Shown here: in pieces, positions 1 to 8,285 of the stretch
Layout: each line of letters opens with the position of its first letter
Numbering within the stretch: the first letter of the stretch is position 1
Source: CBDCME01 sp965218865
Lineage (GTDB): Bacteria; Pseudomonadota; Alphaproteobacteria; JAAXGF01
Length of the DNA: 64,000 nt
NCBI GenBank assembly: GCA_965218865.1
Contig: CBDCME010000076.1
Span: forward strand, 62,001 to 126,000
Reading direction: 5' to 3'
Translations under genes and position numbers: made by a program
Notes under the pieces: model-generated
What the model was told of the DNA's origin: nothing
Seen by the model: only the letters and a program-made list of their open reading frames with translations
The model's database searches: none

Positions 1-763
1 ATCCCGCCATGTGATAGTTGATGGGGACGACGTAAATTGTATCGACGTCGAGGGCGGGGATCACGGCTTCCTCGCGGACGTTGCAGAATAGCGCCAACTT
101 GCGCCTCTCCTCGATGGGTATCTCGCGGTCGCATCGGCAAAGAAGGATGTCGGGTTGAATTCCGATGCTCCTCAGTTCCTTCACCGAATGCTGGGTGGGC
201 TTGGTCTTCAGCTCACCGGTCATCGGCAGATAAGGCACAAGGGTCACGTGAATGAAGCCGGTCTCGCCTTCCGGCCGTTCGTTACGTAATTGGCGGATCG
301 CCTCGAGAAACGGTAGGCCTTCGATATCGCCGACGGTTCCACCGATTTCACAAAGCACGAAATCGGCGTCTTCGATATCGGCGAGGATGAATTCCTTAAT
401 CGCGTTCGTTACATGAGGAATGACTTGCACCGTACCGCCGAGGTAGTCGCCGCGCCGTTCCCGCGCGATCACGGTCGAGTAGATGCGGCCGCTGGTGACG
501 TTGTCGCTCTGCCGCGCCGGCACACCCGTAAAACGTTCGTAGTGACCGAGGTCGAGGTCGGTTTCGGCGCCGTCGTCGGTGACGAAGACTTCCCCGTGCT
601 GATAAGGACTCATGGTGCCGGGATCGACGTTCAGGTAGGGATCGAGCTTGCGTAGGCAAACCTTGAAGCCGCGGGCTTGAAGGAGCGCGCCCAGGGCCGC
701 GGAAGCCAATCCCTTGCCCAAAGAGGAGACCACGCCGCCGGTAATGAAGATCAACCGCGCCAT
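1..763 (-). CDS. pyrG: CTP synthase, N-terminal part (runs off the left edge)
   Basis: Makes CTP from UTP, ATP and glutamine in the cytoplasm. The reverse strand from the ATG at 761-763 reads MARLIFITGGVVSSLGKG, the P-loop of the CTP synthase amidoligase domain, then LRKLDPYLNVDPGTMSPYQHGEVFVTDDGAETDLDLG in shorter blocks typical of the family. About 254 codons are visible; the rest of the synthase domain and the glutaminase domain lie beyond base 1. It is the third gene of a minus-strand tpiA-secG-pyrG series, 81 bases after secG, an order known from many alphaproteobacteria. No frameshift is seen in the visible part. Confidence 0.95.
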   Translation of the reverse strand, partial: MARLIFITGGVVSSLGKGLASAALGALLQARGFKVCLRKLDPYLNVDPGTMSPYQHGEVFVTDDGAETDLDLGHYERFTGVPARQSDNVTSGRIYSTVIARERRGDYLGGTVQVIPHVTNAIKEFILADIEDADFVLCEIGGTVGDIEGLPFLEAIRQLRNERPEGETGFIHVTLVPYLPMTGELKTKPTQHSVKELRSIGIQPDILLCRCDREIPIEERRKLALFCNVREEAVIPALDVDTIYVVPINYHMAG

Positions 764-844
764 GGACCTTTAACCTACCACATCGCGAAGCGTGTCAAAA
801 GCGAAAGGAACCGTCGACGAATACCGGCCCGCCGGCGCCAACGT

Positions 845-1177
845 CTATTCGACGAGGGGAACCACGGGACCCGATTCTTCCGCCGGAACCATCGGTTCGA
901 CGGGGGCCGAGCGCACCGGAATATCATCCACGAACGAACTCGGTTTACGCGATTGGCCCGCCAATATCGCAAGGCCAAGGCTGGTCAGCATGAACAACCC
1001 CGCAAGGGTCGCCGTGGCCCGGGTGAGGAGGTTGGCCGACGCCCGCCCCGACATCAGGCCACCGCCACTACCGCCTCCGCCGATGCCGAGCGCGCCGCCC
1101 TCGCTGCGCTGCAACAGGACGACCGCGACGAGCGCCAGGGCCAGAAGAAGATGGATGACAAGTAAAATTTCTTGCAT
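845..1177 (-). CDS. secG: Preprotein translocase subunit SecG
   Basis: Small inner-membrane partner of SecYE that stimulates protein export. The 110-residue product starts MQEILLVIHLLLALALVAVV, followed by LLQRSEGG and a glycine-rich stretch (GIGGGGSGGG), then a second hydrophobic segment around residues 50-72 and a polar, proline-rich tail. This two-helix plan with the LLQ..EGG motif is diagnostic of SecG. I chose the ATG at 1177 because the family starts with this helix; the longer reading to 1234 adds unlikely residues. It sits between tpiA and pyrG on the same strand and is probably co-transcribed with them. Confidence 0.93.
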   Translation of the reverse strand: MQEILLVIHLLLALALVAVVLLQRSEGGALGIGGGGSGGGLMSGRASANLLTRATATLAGLFMLTSLGLAILAGQSRKPSSFVDDIPVRSAPVEPMVPAEESGPVVPLVE

Positions 1178-1262
1178 CTTTCTGGATTCCTTTGTGTTCG
1201 AGGATCGGCCGCTCGTGATGGCCAAAACACTCATTCGCCGGGGGAGAGACGGGGCAACATCC

Positions 1263-2039
1263 TTATACCACAGGGTGCGGTCCGACGGCTAGTCGTGGAC
1301 CTCTACAGCTCTCGCAGATGGCCCAGAAGCCATCCGGATCGAGGCTGGCACCGCCGACAAGAGCTCCGTCGACGGCCCGGATCGCCAACAGTTCCTTCGC
1401 GTTCGCCGGCTTGACCGAACCGCCGTAGAGCAGACGTACCGCGTTCCCATCGTCGCCGAACCGATCGCCCAACCGTTGGCGCATGGCGCCGTGAACCTCC
1501 GCCACTTCGTCGTTGGTTGGAGTCCGCCCCGTCCCGATGGCCCAGACGGGCTCGTAGGCGACGACGGTGTTCGCCGAAGTCAGAGTATCCGGCAACGATC
1601 CGTCGAGTTGTGCGCGGACGATGGTCAAGGTTTCCCCTTCGTCGCGCTGGCTTTCGCTCTCACCGACGCACACGATAGAGACAAGTCCGGCGGCATGCGC
1701 CGCCATCGCTTTCGCGCGCACCTGAGCGTCGGATTCTCCGTAATCGGCCCGGCGCTCGGAATGACCAACGATAGCGTACCGACACCCCAAATCCGCCAAC
1801 ATGACCGCGCTGACGTCGCCGGTGTGGGCCCCGTTCTCGGCGTCATGGCAGTCCTGTCCTCCCAGGGCGACGGGGGAGCCGCGAAAGACCTCCGAAAGCG
1901 TCGCGATCAGGGTCACGGGCGGACAGACAACGATGTCGCAAGGCGGTGTGGTGGATAGCGAAACCAAGGCTCTCGCACGGTCGAGGCCATCCTCGCGCAA
2001 GCCATGCATTTTCCAGTTGGCGGCGATCAGTGAACGCAT
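1263..2039 (-). CDS. tpiA: Triose-phosphate isomerase
   Basis: Interconverts dihydroxyacetone phosphate and glyceraldehyde 3-phosphate in glycolysis and gluconeogenesis. The 258-residue product (usual length about 250) starts MRSLIAANWKMHG with the substrate lysine, has the catalytic-His loop GHSERR, and the glutamate and flexible loop AYEPVWAIGTG, then the phosphate-binding YGGSVKPANAKE and VGGASLDPDGF. The start at 2039 matches the family N-terminus; a much longer upstream reading exists but encodes nothing recognisable. The final dozen residues are not family-like, so the C-terminal end may be altered by a small indel. It is the first gene of the tpiA-secG-pyrG run. Confidence 0.95.
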   Translation of the reverse strand: MRSLIAANWKMHGLREDGLDRARALVSLSTTPPCDIVVCPPVTLIATLSEVFRGSPVALGGQDCHDAENGAHTGDVSAVMLADLGCRYAIVGHSERRADYGESDAQVRAKAMAAHAAGLVSIVCVGESESQRDEGETLTIVRAQLDGSLPDTLTSANTVVAYEPVWAIGTGRTPTNDEVAEVHGAMRQRLGDRFGDDGNAVRLLYGGSVKPANAKELLAIRAVDGALVGGASLDPDGFWAICESCRGPRLAVGPHPVV

Positions 2040-2297
2040 GCGACTTTCGGCAAAAAAACCCAGCGGATGTGGTGCGTTCAGGCCCGACGCCGGTTGCGGC
2101 CTTTGGGACGAGAGGCCGCATCTTGCCCCCTTCGTTCCGCCTTTGTCGAGGGCGAAAATAACTTTCGGGAAGCTCGCCCGAGGAATTTCACTCGGTGGCC
2201 GACCTGGGCTCCACGACCGATCCGAACTAATATGGCGAAGTTCAACAATAGTAGGATATACTCGGTTGTTACTTGCAGCGGCGAGGGAAGTCCAACA

Positions 2298-2606
2298 ATG
2301 CAAAAATTCTCATGGCCGTCGATCGCGGCGATCATCGTAATCCTGGTCGGCCTCTCCGAGGTATCAAAAACTCCGATCGAGAATGATGCGGTACCTTCGA
2401 AAAAGTATGAGGCCGTCGCGCCGGGCGAAGCCGGGACGAAAATGGCGCTCGCCGAAATTCTGCAACGACTTCGGGAGAGCGGTTACAAGACGATTCTCGG
2501 ATTCGAATTCGAAAACGGCACTTTCGAAGTGAAGGGCCGCAAGACCGACGGAAGCCATTTCTTGATACACGTTGATCCCGACAGCGGCGAAATCGTCGAC
2601 GAATAA
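2298..2606 (+). CDS. Small secreted PepSY-like protein
   Basis: A 102-residue protein with a hydrophobic N-terminal segment (FSWPSIAAIIVILVGLSEV), likely a signal peptide or anchor, followed by a single PepSY-like region: ALAEILQRLRESGYKTILGF, EFENGTFEVKGRKTDG and HVDPDSGEIVDE. PepSY modules are small periplasmic domains often linked to protease inhibition or metal handling; the role here is unknown. The start is supported by a GGCGAGGGAAG ribosome site just upstream. It is transcribed away from tpiA and is followed by a hairpin terminator at 2646. Confidence 0.7.
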   Translation: MQKFSWPSIAAIIVILVGLSEVSKTPIENDAVPSKKYEAVAPGEAGTKMALAEILQRLRESGYKTILGFEFENGTFEVKGRKTDGSHFLIHVDPDSGEIVDE

Positions 2607-2619
2607 CATCCGCGTGTAT

Positions 2620-2680
2620 GGCCGGGAGGGGGCCGGAACAGACGCAAAAATGCGCGGAGGCGCATTTTTGAACGGACACT
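2620..2680. repeat. Intergenic hairpin repeat, left copy
   Basis: This block (G-rich GGCCGGGAGGGGG, then CAGACGCAAAAATGCGC, the hairpin, and GAACGGACACT) recurs in inverted orientation at 3291-3355. The two copies bracket the minus-strand gene at 2708-3127. Related fragments lie at 3374-3427 and at 52986-53012, so it belongs to a dispersed extragenic repeat family of this genome. Confidence 0.7.
2646..2669. terminator. Bidirectional hairpin terminator
   Basis: A perfect 10-bp stem (AAAAATGCGC / GCGCATTTTT) with a GGAG loop. A and T tracts on the two sides let it serve both the PepSY gene on the plus strand, 40 bases after its stop, and the minus-strand gene ending at 2708. It lies inside the left repeat copy. 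Confidence 0.65.
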
Positions 2681-2707
2681 CAATCCGAGAACACGAGCAA
2701 GCGGGAT

Positions 2708-3127
2708 TCAGCGGGACACTTCGCAGGTATCGTCATTATCACACCAGTCGTGGGCCCAGCCGCGCATCTTCTCCCGGGCCTTGGGGTCGTAGGGCTCGAT
2801 CATGAGATCCTCTTCCCTGGCGGGCGTGAGGCGAACCAGGTGCATGGCCTCGATTTCCTCGACCGCGCGCAAGATTTTCGCGCGGGAAATGCCGGTGGCG
2901 CGCGCCATCGAATTGAGCGTGAAACGCTGAAAAGCCACCCTGCAGACAATGGCCCGCTTGAGCGGGTCCGTAGTGAGCCGCACTGTTACGCCAACCTTGA
3001 GAAGCCACTCTTTAATCTTGGAAATTTCAAGTTCGCTAGGGGCGTACCCGGATTCTTCAGTCGACGCCGAGCCGGCCACGACTAGGAAAACGGCCATCGT
3101 GAGCAAGCGCAAGAATTTCATACGCAT
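2708..3127 (-). CDS. Hypothetical protein: signal peptide plus winged-helix-like domain
   Basis: A 139-residue protein (137 from the second ATG at 3121). Residues 1-25 (MRMKFLRLLTMAVFLVVAGSA) look like a signal peptide. The rest contains a helix-turn-helix-like block: VCRVAFQRFTLNSMARATG, then ISRAKILRAVEEIEAMHLVR, resembling the MarR or ArsR winged helix, and an acidic tail with two cysteines (WCDNDDTCEVSR). A DNA-binding fold behind a signal peptide is odd, so either the N-terminus is a membrane anchor or the start is wrong. The gene is isolated between two inverted hairpin repeats. I do not know its function. Confidence 0.6.
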   Translation of the reverse strand: MRMKFLRLLTMAVFLVVAGSASTEESGYAPSELEISKIKEWLLKVGVTVRLTTDPLKRAIVCRVAFQRFTLNSMARATGISRAKILRAVEEIEAMHLVRLTPAREEDLMIEPYDPKAREKMRGWAHDWCDNDDTCEVSR

Positions 3128-3290
3128 AATATAGGCCGTCACGGAAATATGTCGTGCCCTGGGAATCAAATGTTCGTCGAATGCATGGTCCTCGGTGGAT
3201 TCCTTTGTGGTAGCGGGGTGCAAGTTATCGACAATTTGGACAAGGAATTTCATGGCCCGTTGATCCGGACCGAGTTCTGGAGCCTCTAAA

Positions 3291-3355
3291 TGTCCGTTCG
3301 AAAATGCGCGTCCGCGCATTTTTTGCGTCTGTCCCTCTCCCCCTCCCGGCCACCC
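3291..3355. repeat. Intergenic hairpin repeat, right (inverted) copy
   Basis: Inverted match of 2620-2680: TGTCCGTTCG, then a hairpin with a 10-bp stem AAAATGCGCG / CGCGCATTTT at 3301-3322, then a T run, GCGTCTGTCCC and CTCCCGGCCACCC. The stem differs from the left copy by changes that keep the pairing, which suggests the structure matters. Confidence 0.65.
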
Positions 3356-3373
3356 ACGAGAGGTTGCTGATAT

Positions 3374-3427
3374 GGGTGGCCAGGAGGGGGAGAGGGCCGG
3401 TGCCGCGAGTTTTCGAACAGACACTTC
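3374..3427. repeat. Third unit of the same intergenic repeat family
   Basis: Starts GGGTGGCCAGGAGGGGG, the complement of the end of the neighbouring unit, so the two form a large imperfect dyad around 3356-3373. It ends CGCGAGTTTTCGAACAGAC; the core GGGCCGGTGCCGCGAG recurs at about 52988, 49 kb away, beside IS630 copy 5. Confidence 0.6.
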
Positions 3428-3595
3428 ACGGCGGTTGACGAAAATCGCGGCGCCGGCGGTTTTCTTCTCGGGGCCGAGGGCTTGGCAATCCACCGCGGGT
3501 CGCCAGACCCGGGCGTGGTGGCGGCGTCCGCCGCTTGATTGGCTGGGCCTGCGTCGTTACGGTGCCCAATCGAATTTAATCGCTGACCCCAATCG

Positions 3596-4594
3596 ATGCA
3601 GATTCGCGACGGATTTACAAAACTTATAGGAAATACGCCCCTTGTCCGCCTGAAAGGGGCGTCCGAGCGATCCGGATGCGAGATTCTGGGTAAGGCTGAA
3701 TTTCTCAATCCCGGCCAATCGGTCAAGGACCGCGCCGCGCTCTTCATCGTGCGGGACGCGGAGGAGCGGGGTCATTTGCGTCCGGGCGGACTGATCGTCG
3801 AGGGAACCGCCGGCAACACGGGCATCGGTCTCGCCCTCGTCGGCCGCAGCTTGGGTTACCGGAGCGTAGCCGTCATGCCCGAAACCCAGAGTCAGGAAAA
3901 AAAGGATTTCCTGCGCTTGTGCGGCGCCGATCTGCGGCTTGTTCCGGCAGTGCCGTACAAGAATCCCGACAATTACGTTCACGTGTCGAGGCAATTGGCG
4001 GAAGAACTCGACCTTGCCGAGCCGAACGGGGCAATCTGGGCCAACCAGTTCGACAACGTCGCCAACCGGCGCGCCCATTACGAGGGAACCGGCCCCGAAA
4101 TTTGGGATCAGACCCAGGGGCGTATCGACGCCTTTACCTGCTCGGTGGGGACGGGCGGCACGATCGCCGGGGTTGGCGCGGCGTTGAAGGAGCGCAACCC
4201 CAACATCAAAATCGTTCTCGCCGACCCCTATGGTTCAGCGCTTTTCAGTTGGTATGCCCACGGTGAATTGAAAGCGGAGGGCAGTTCGGTAACTGAAGGC
4301 ATCGGCCAGGGTCGGGTCACGAAAAATCTCGAGGGTGCGCCCATAGACGATCAGGTTCAGATCAGCGATGACGAGGCGCTCACCGAATTGTTCGATCTGG
4401 CGCAAAACGAAGGCTTGATTCTGGGCGGTTCCACGGGAATAAACGTTGCCGGTGCCATTCGTGTCGCGGGCACGTTGGGACCCGGTCATACAGTCGTCAC
4501 GATTCTCTGTGATTACGGCAACCGGTATCAGTCCAAGCTCTTCAATCCGAGCTTCCTCAAGGAAAAGGGGCTCCCGACGCCAATTTGGCTGTGA
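3596..4594 (+). CDS. cysK: Cysteine synthase (O-acetylserine sulfhydrylase)
   Basis: PLP enzyme that joins O-acetylserine and sulfide to make cysteine. The 332-residue product has LIGNTPLVRL near the N-terminus, the PLP lysine at K44 in NPGQSVKDRAA, the substrate loop EGTAGNTGIGLA, the PLP-phosphate site GTGGTIAG and the late GGSTGINVAGA. Length and motifs fit CysK, although the C-terminal HTVVTILCDYGNRYQSKLF also occurs in related CBS-like enzymes. It precedes the sulfurtransferase/lyase fusion gene by 88 bases, so a sulfur amino-acid cluster is likely. Confidence 0.93.
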   Translation: MQIRDGFTKLIGNTPLVRLKGASERSGCEILGKAEFLNPGQSVKDRAALFIVRDAEERGHLRPGGLIVEGTAGNTGIGLALVGRSLGYRSVAVMPETQSQEKKDFLRLCGADLRLVPAVPYKNPDNYVHVSRQLAEELDLAEPNGAIWANQFDNVANRRAHYEGTGPEIWDQTQGRIDAFTCSVGTGGTIAGVGAALKERNPNIKIVLADPYGSALFSWYAHGELKAEGSSVTEGIGQGRVTKNLEGAPIDDQVQISDDEALTELFDLAQNEGLILGGSTGINVAGAIRVAGTLGPGHTVVTILCDYGNRYQSKLFNPSFLKEKGLPTPIWL

Positions 4595-4682
4595 TCAACG
4601 GGTACCAAACCATATCGGTTTGTCGGCGCCCGCCAGGTCGATCGATCATGTCGTCGTGCCTCGGATGGTTTAAGGGGATCCC

Positions 4683-6722
4683 TTGGTAAATACCGATTTC
4701 GATTCGCTGGTGAGCACTGAATGGCTCGCGGTTCATCTTCAGTCGCCGGGGGTCAAGGTGATCGATGGATCATGGTATCTCCCCGATTCGAAGCGAAACG
4801 CCAAGGAAGAATACCTTGCCGGCCATATCCCTGGCGCCGTCTTTTTCGACATTGACGATGTCGCCGATAGCGAAAATCCCCTGCCGCACATGTTGCCGAG
4901 TCCCGAGAAATTCACCAGCCGGATGCGTAAATTGGGCCTCGGAGACGGCGACCGAATTGTCGTTTACGACGGCGCCGGCGTTTTCAGCTCGGCCCGAGCA
5001 TGGTGGACATTCCGTGTTTTTGGCCACGAGGACGTCGCGGTTCTCGACGGCGGATTGCCGAAGTGGCGAGCGGAAGGCCGACCCGAGAATTCGGGAAGCG
5101 TGACTCCGACGCGGCGCCATTTCACGGCTCACATGGATTCGACGATGGTCCGCGCGCTTGCGGATATTCAGGCCAATCTAGAAAGTCCACGGGCACAAGT
5201 CGTCGACGCCCGTTCACGCCGCCGTTTCGCGGGCAGCGAGCCGGAACCGCGTCCCGGTCTGCGCCCCGGCCATGTCCCGAACAGCATCAATCTGCCCTAT
5301 ACCGAACTCGTCGATCCAAAGACCGGCACAATGCGACCAGTGGCTCGTCTCAAGGAGATCTTCGCCACCGCCGGAATCGACTCCGCGCGCCCCGTCATTA
5401 CGAGTTGCGGGTCGGGGATCACCGCCGCGCTTGTCGCCTTCGCCCTCGACCTCGTAGGTCACCGCGAAGTCTCGTTGTACGATGGTTCCTGGACCGAATG
5501 GGGCGCCCGACAGGACACACCGGTGAGCCGCGGTGATCGCCCGTGGCGCTGGACCGCGCCAATGAAAACGCCCACCCATCCCGTCACCGGCGCTCGCGTC
5601 CGCAAGGAGGGCTACGTAAACCCGGCGGTGCACCACGCCTCCACGGTCCTGTTTCCGAGCCTCGCGGCCTTCGCCGAGGCCCAGCGCCATCCGTTCGATC
5701 GCCTGTATTACGGCCGCCATGGCACCCCCACGTCTTTCGCCTTCGAGGAGGCCATGGCCGAGCTCGAGGGGGGATATCGCGGCCTCGCGACAAGCTCGGG
5801 CATGGCGGCGGTGTCGGTCGCCCTGATGGCCTTCTTGAACGCCGGTGATCACTTGTTGATGGTCGACTCGGTCTACAATCCGGTGCGCAGCCTGTGCGAC
5901 CGTATCCTGTCCCGTCTCGGAATATCGGTGACCTATTACGATCCCTTGATCGGCGCCGGGATCGGCGCCTTGATGCGGCCCGAGACACGTGTCGTTTACC
6001 TCGAATCCCCCGGCTCCATGACCTTCGAGATGCAGGACGTTCCGGCGATCGCGGCGACCGCAAGGGCCGGGGGCGCGGTTACGATCATGGACAATACCTG
6101 GGCGACCCCGCTATTTTTCAAACCCTTGAGTCACGGCGTCGATGTTTCGCTGCACTCGGTGTCGAAATATATCGCCGGTCATTCCGACCTGGTCATGGGG
6201 ATCGTCACCACCAACGAGAATGTCCATATCGACGTTCGCCGTGTGGCCGTGTTGCTCGGATCCTGTCCCGGTCCGGATGATTGTTATTTGGCCCAACGGG
6301 GGCTGCGGACGCTGGCCGTACGCATGCGCCAACACCAGTCCGGGGGAATCGCCGTGGCGCGTTGGTTGGCGGAACGGCCGGAGGTTTCCCGGGTGCTCCA
6401 TCCGGCCTTGCCCGGCGATCCCGGGCATCCGATCTGGCGCCGCGATTTCAGTGGCGCCGGCGGACTGTTCGGCGTTGTCCTCGAGCCGGTGTCCGAAGCC
6501 GCCGTGGCGGCGATGATCGACGGCCTCGGCTATTTTGGAATCGGCGTATCCTGGGGCGGCTTCGAAAGCCTTGCGCTTTCCCTCCATCCCGAACGCTATC
6601 GCAGCGCCACCAACTGGCGTCCCGGAGGCCCGACCTTGCGCTTTCACATCGGACTCGAGGACCCCGACGACTTGATCGCCGATCTCGAAAGTGGATTCGA
6701 GCGCCTCAACCGCCGCGCCTAG
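4683..6722 (+). CDS. Fusion: 3-mercaptopyruvate sulfurtransferase (SseA) + cystathionine beta-lyase (MetC)
   Basis: One 679-residue frame joins two enzymes that are normally separate. Residues 1-290 are a tandem rhodanese of the mercaptopyruvate sulfurtransferase type, with VYDGAGVFSSARAWW and the active-site loop CGSGITA (Cys242). Residues 294-679 are a cystathionine beta-lyase: RLYYGRHGTPT, ATSSGMAAVSVAL, IMDNTWATPLFF and the PLP lysine K495 in SLHSVSKYIAGHSDLVMG. Met294 (ATG at 5562) is where a separate MetC would start, but no good ribosome site precedes it. The frame opens with TTG at 4683 behind GGGG, just after an in-frame stop. Together the enzymes would link cystathionine cleavage with sulfur transfer. 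A true fusion and an indel that removed a stop are both possible. Confidence 0.85.
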   Translation: MVNTDFDSLVSTEWLAVHLQSPGVKVIDGSWYLPDSKRNAKEEYLAGHIPGAVFFDIDDVADSENPLPHMLPSPEKFTSRMRKLGLGDGDRIVVYDGAGVFSSARAWWTFRVFGHEDVAVLDGGLPKWRAEGRPENSGSVTPTRRHFTAHMDSTMVRALADIQANLESPRAQVVDARSRRRFAGSEPEPRPGLRPGHVPNSINLPYTELVDPKTGTMRPVARLKEIFATAGIDSARPVITSCGSGITAALVAFALDLVGHREVSLYDGSWTEWGARQDTPVSRGDRPWRWTAPMKTPTHPVTGARVRKEGYVNPAVHHASTVLFPSLAAFAEAQRHPFDRLYYGRHGTPTSFAFEEAMAELEGGYRGLATSSGMAAVSVALMAFLNAGDHLLMVDSVYNPVRSLCDRILSRLGISVTYYDPLIGAGIGALMRPETRVVYLESPGSMTFEMQDVPAIAATARAGGAVTIMDNTWATPLFFKPLSHGVDVSLHSVSKYIAGHSDLVMGIVTTNENVHIDVRRVAVLLGSCPGPDDCYLAQRGLRTLAVRMRQHQSGGIAVARWLAERPEVSRVLHPALPGDPGHPIWRRDFSGAGGLFGVVLEPVSEAAVAAMIDGLGYFGIGVSWGGFESLALSLHPERYRSATNWRPGGPTLRFHIGLEDPDDLIADLESGFERLNRRA

Positions 6723-7602
6723 CCGCGGACGACGGCGACTTCGTCCGACGCCTTGCTTTCGGGCCTCGTTTTCGCCCGCGCGCGAGGGCCCTGAACCAAC
6801 GGGTTGGCATGTTGTCGCTCTCGCGGCCTGTTTTGGGATGATCTTTTCCGGTCAGGCGGATCTCGAGGCGCGGAATCATCCGCAGTCCGTGGAATCGGCG
6901 ATCGTCGTGTTCGCCGCCGCCAGCACCACGGAAGCCGTGGAGGCCCTGGCGGCCCGTTTTTTTGCCCGAACCGGAAACGTCGTCGTCCCCTCCTTCGCCG
7001 CCAGTTCGGCATTGGCCCGGAAAATCGATCACGGGGCTCCGGCGGACATCTTCCTCTCGGCCCATCCGAGGTGGATGGATTATTTGGAGAAACGGCGGCG
7101 CATCGTTACCGATAGCCGTTGCGACTCGATCGGAAACCGCCTCGTCCTGGTTACCCGCAAGGACAGTCCCTTGGCCCGGTTGTCGAATGGCGTCCTGCCG
7201 GACCTGGACGCCGTGCTTCACCTGGCGATGGGCGATCCCGATCACGTTCCGGCCGGGCTTTATGGGCGCCAAGCGCTGACCTCGATGGGAGCATGGTCCG
7301 GCCTCGAGTCGCGGGTCGTTTCCGCCGCCGACGTCCGCGCCGCGCTGGCCTTCGTGGCCCGGGGCGAGGCGGACGCGGGGATCGTTTACGCGACCGACGG
7401 CAGGCTTAATGAGTCGCTGGAAATAATCTATGTCTTTCCCCCCGAGAGCCACGACAGGATCGTTTACCCGCTGGCCCGAGTTCGGGGCCGGAGCCATGCC
7501 GCGTCGGGCGAGTTCGTTGCCTACCTGTTTTCGCGCGAGGGACTTAGGTTGTGGCGGCGATTCGGGTTTACCATCGACGAGGCGGTGACGTGTTCGCCTT
7601 GA
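6691..7602 (+). CDS. modA: Molybdate ABC transporter, substrate-binding protein
   Basis: Periplasmic receptor of the molybdate importer. Recognisable ModA blocks are VFAAASTTEAVEALAARF, FAASSALARKIDHGAPADIF, LSAHPRWMDYL, LVLVTRKDSP, AMGDPDHVPAGLYGRQAL and GEADAGIVYATD. The start is uncertain. The longest reading uses GTG at 6691 and overlaps the upstream gene by 32 bases; a hydrophobic export segment (VVALAACFGMIFSGQA) lies around residues 41-56, with an internal ATG at 6838. modB overlaps its 3' end, so modABC is an operon. Confidence 0.9.
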   Translation: MDSSASTAAPSRGRRRLRPTPCFRASFSPAREGPEPTGWHVVALAACFGMIFSGQADLEARNHPQSVESAIVVFAAASTTEAVEALAARFFARTGNVVVPSFAASSALARKIDHGAPADIFLSAHPRWMDYLEKRRRIVTDSRCDSIGNRLVLVTRKDSPLARLSNGVLPDLDAVLHLAMGDPDHVPAGLYGRQALTSMGAWSGLESRVVSAADVRAALAFVARGEADAGIVYATDGRLNESLEIIYVFPPESHDRIVYPLARVRGRSHAASGEFVAYLFSREGLRLWRRFGFTIDEAVTCSP

Positions 7603-8282
7603 CACCGGCGGAGCTCACGGCGCTCGGGTTGAGCCTAAAGGTCGCCTTGGCGAGCGTGGTCGGCAGCCTGCCGCTCGCGGTGGCTGCCGCCTGGCTTCTC
7701 GCGCGCCGGGTTTTCCCCGGCAAGGTCATGATCGACGGTTTGATCCATTTGCCGCTGGTGATTCCGCCGGTCGCCGTCGGCTATCTGCTGCTCGTCGTCT
7801 TTGGCCGCGCCGGCCCGTTGGGCGCCTGGCTCTACGATACCTTCGGAGTGAGCCTCGCATTTTCCTGGCGCGGCGCCGCCCTGGCGGCCGCGGTCATGGC
7901 CTTTCCCCTGATGGTGCGGGCGATCCGCCTCGCCATCGAGTTGATCGACCCCCGCCTCGAAGCGGCCGCGCGTACCCTCGGCGCCGGTCCCTTCCGGGTC
8001 GCGGCGACGATCACCCTGCCCTTGATTCTGCCCGGGATCGTGACCGGCGCGGTGCTGGGTTTTGCCCGCGCGCTTGGGGAGTTCGGGGCCACCATCATTT
8101 TTGTCGCCAATATTCCCGGTCATACCCGGACCTTGCCGCTGGCGCTGTATTCGCAGGTCCAGACGCCGGGCGGCGAGGACGCCGCCGTGCGGCTGCTCGT
8201 GATCTCGGTTGCGATCGCCGTCGTCGCCCTGGCGGCGTCCGAAATCCTGGCCCGGCGCGTCGCCGAGCGGGTGCGCGCCTGA
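7590..8282 (+). CDS. modB: Molybdate ABC transporter, permease
   Basis: Inner-membrane channel of the molybdate importer, 230 residues with about five membrane helices. It opens ALTPAELTALGLSLKVAL, the usual ModB N-terminus, and carries the ABC coupling motif EAARTLGAGPFRVAATITLP in its family form (EAAARTLGA...), followed by GFARALGEFGATIIFVANIPG. I chose the GTG at 7590, which overlaps the modA stop by 13 bases; a longer reading from 7551 adds no family sequence. It ends 3 bases before the modC start. Confidence 0.93.
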   Translation: MFALTPAELTALGLSLKVALASVVGSLPLAVAAAWLLARRVFPGKVMIDGLIHLPLVIPPVAVGYLLLVVFGRAGPLGAWLYDTFGVSLAFSWRGAALAAAVMAFPLMVRAIRLAIELIDPRLEAAARTLGAGPFRVAATITLPLILPGIVTGAVLGFARALGEFGATIIFVANIPGHTRTLPLALYSQVQTPGGEDAAVRLLVISVAIAVVALAASEILARRVAERVRA

Positions 8283-8285
8283 ACC

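Larger units (their letters stand above)
3128..3595. other. Intergenic region carrying two repeat units
   Basis: No convincing gene is present. The segment holds the inverted hairpin repeat at 3291-3355 and a related unit at 3374-3427. The promoter of cysK presumably lies in its right half. Confidence 0.5.

Noticed and set aside
3286..3747. Minus-strand frames overlapping the cysK 5' end.
   Set aside because: They overlap a clear cysK gene and the hairpin repeats, with no family sequence.
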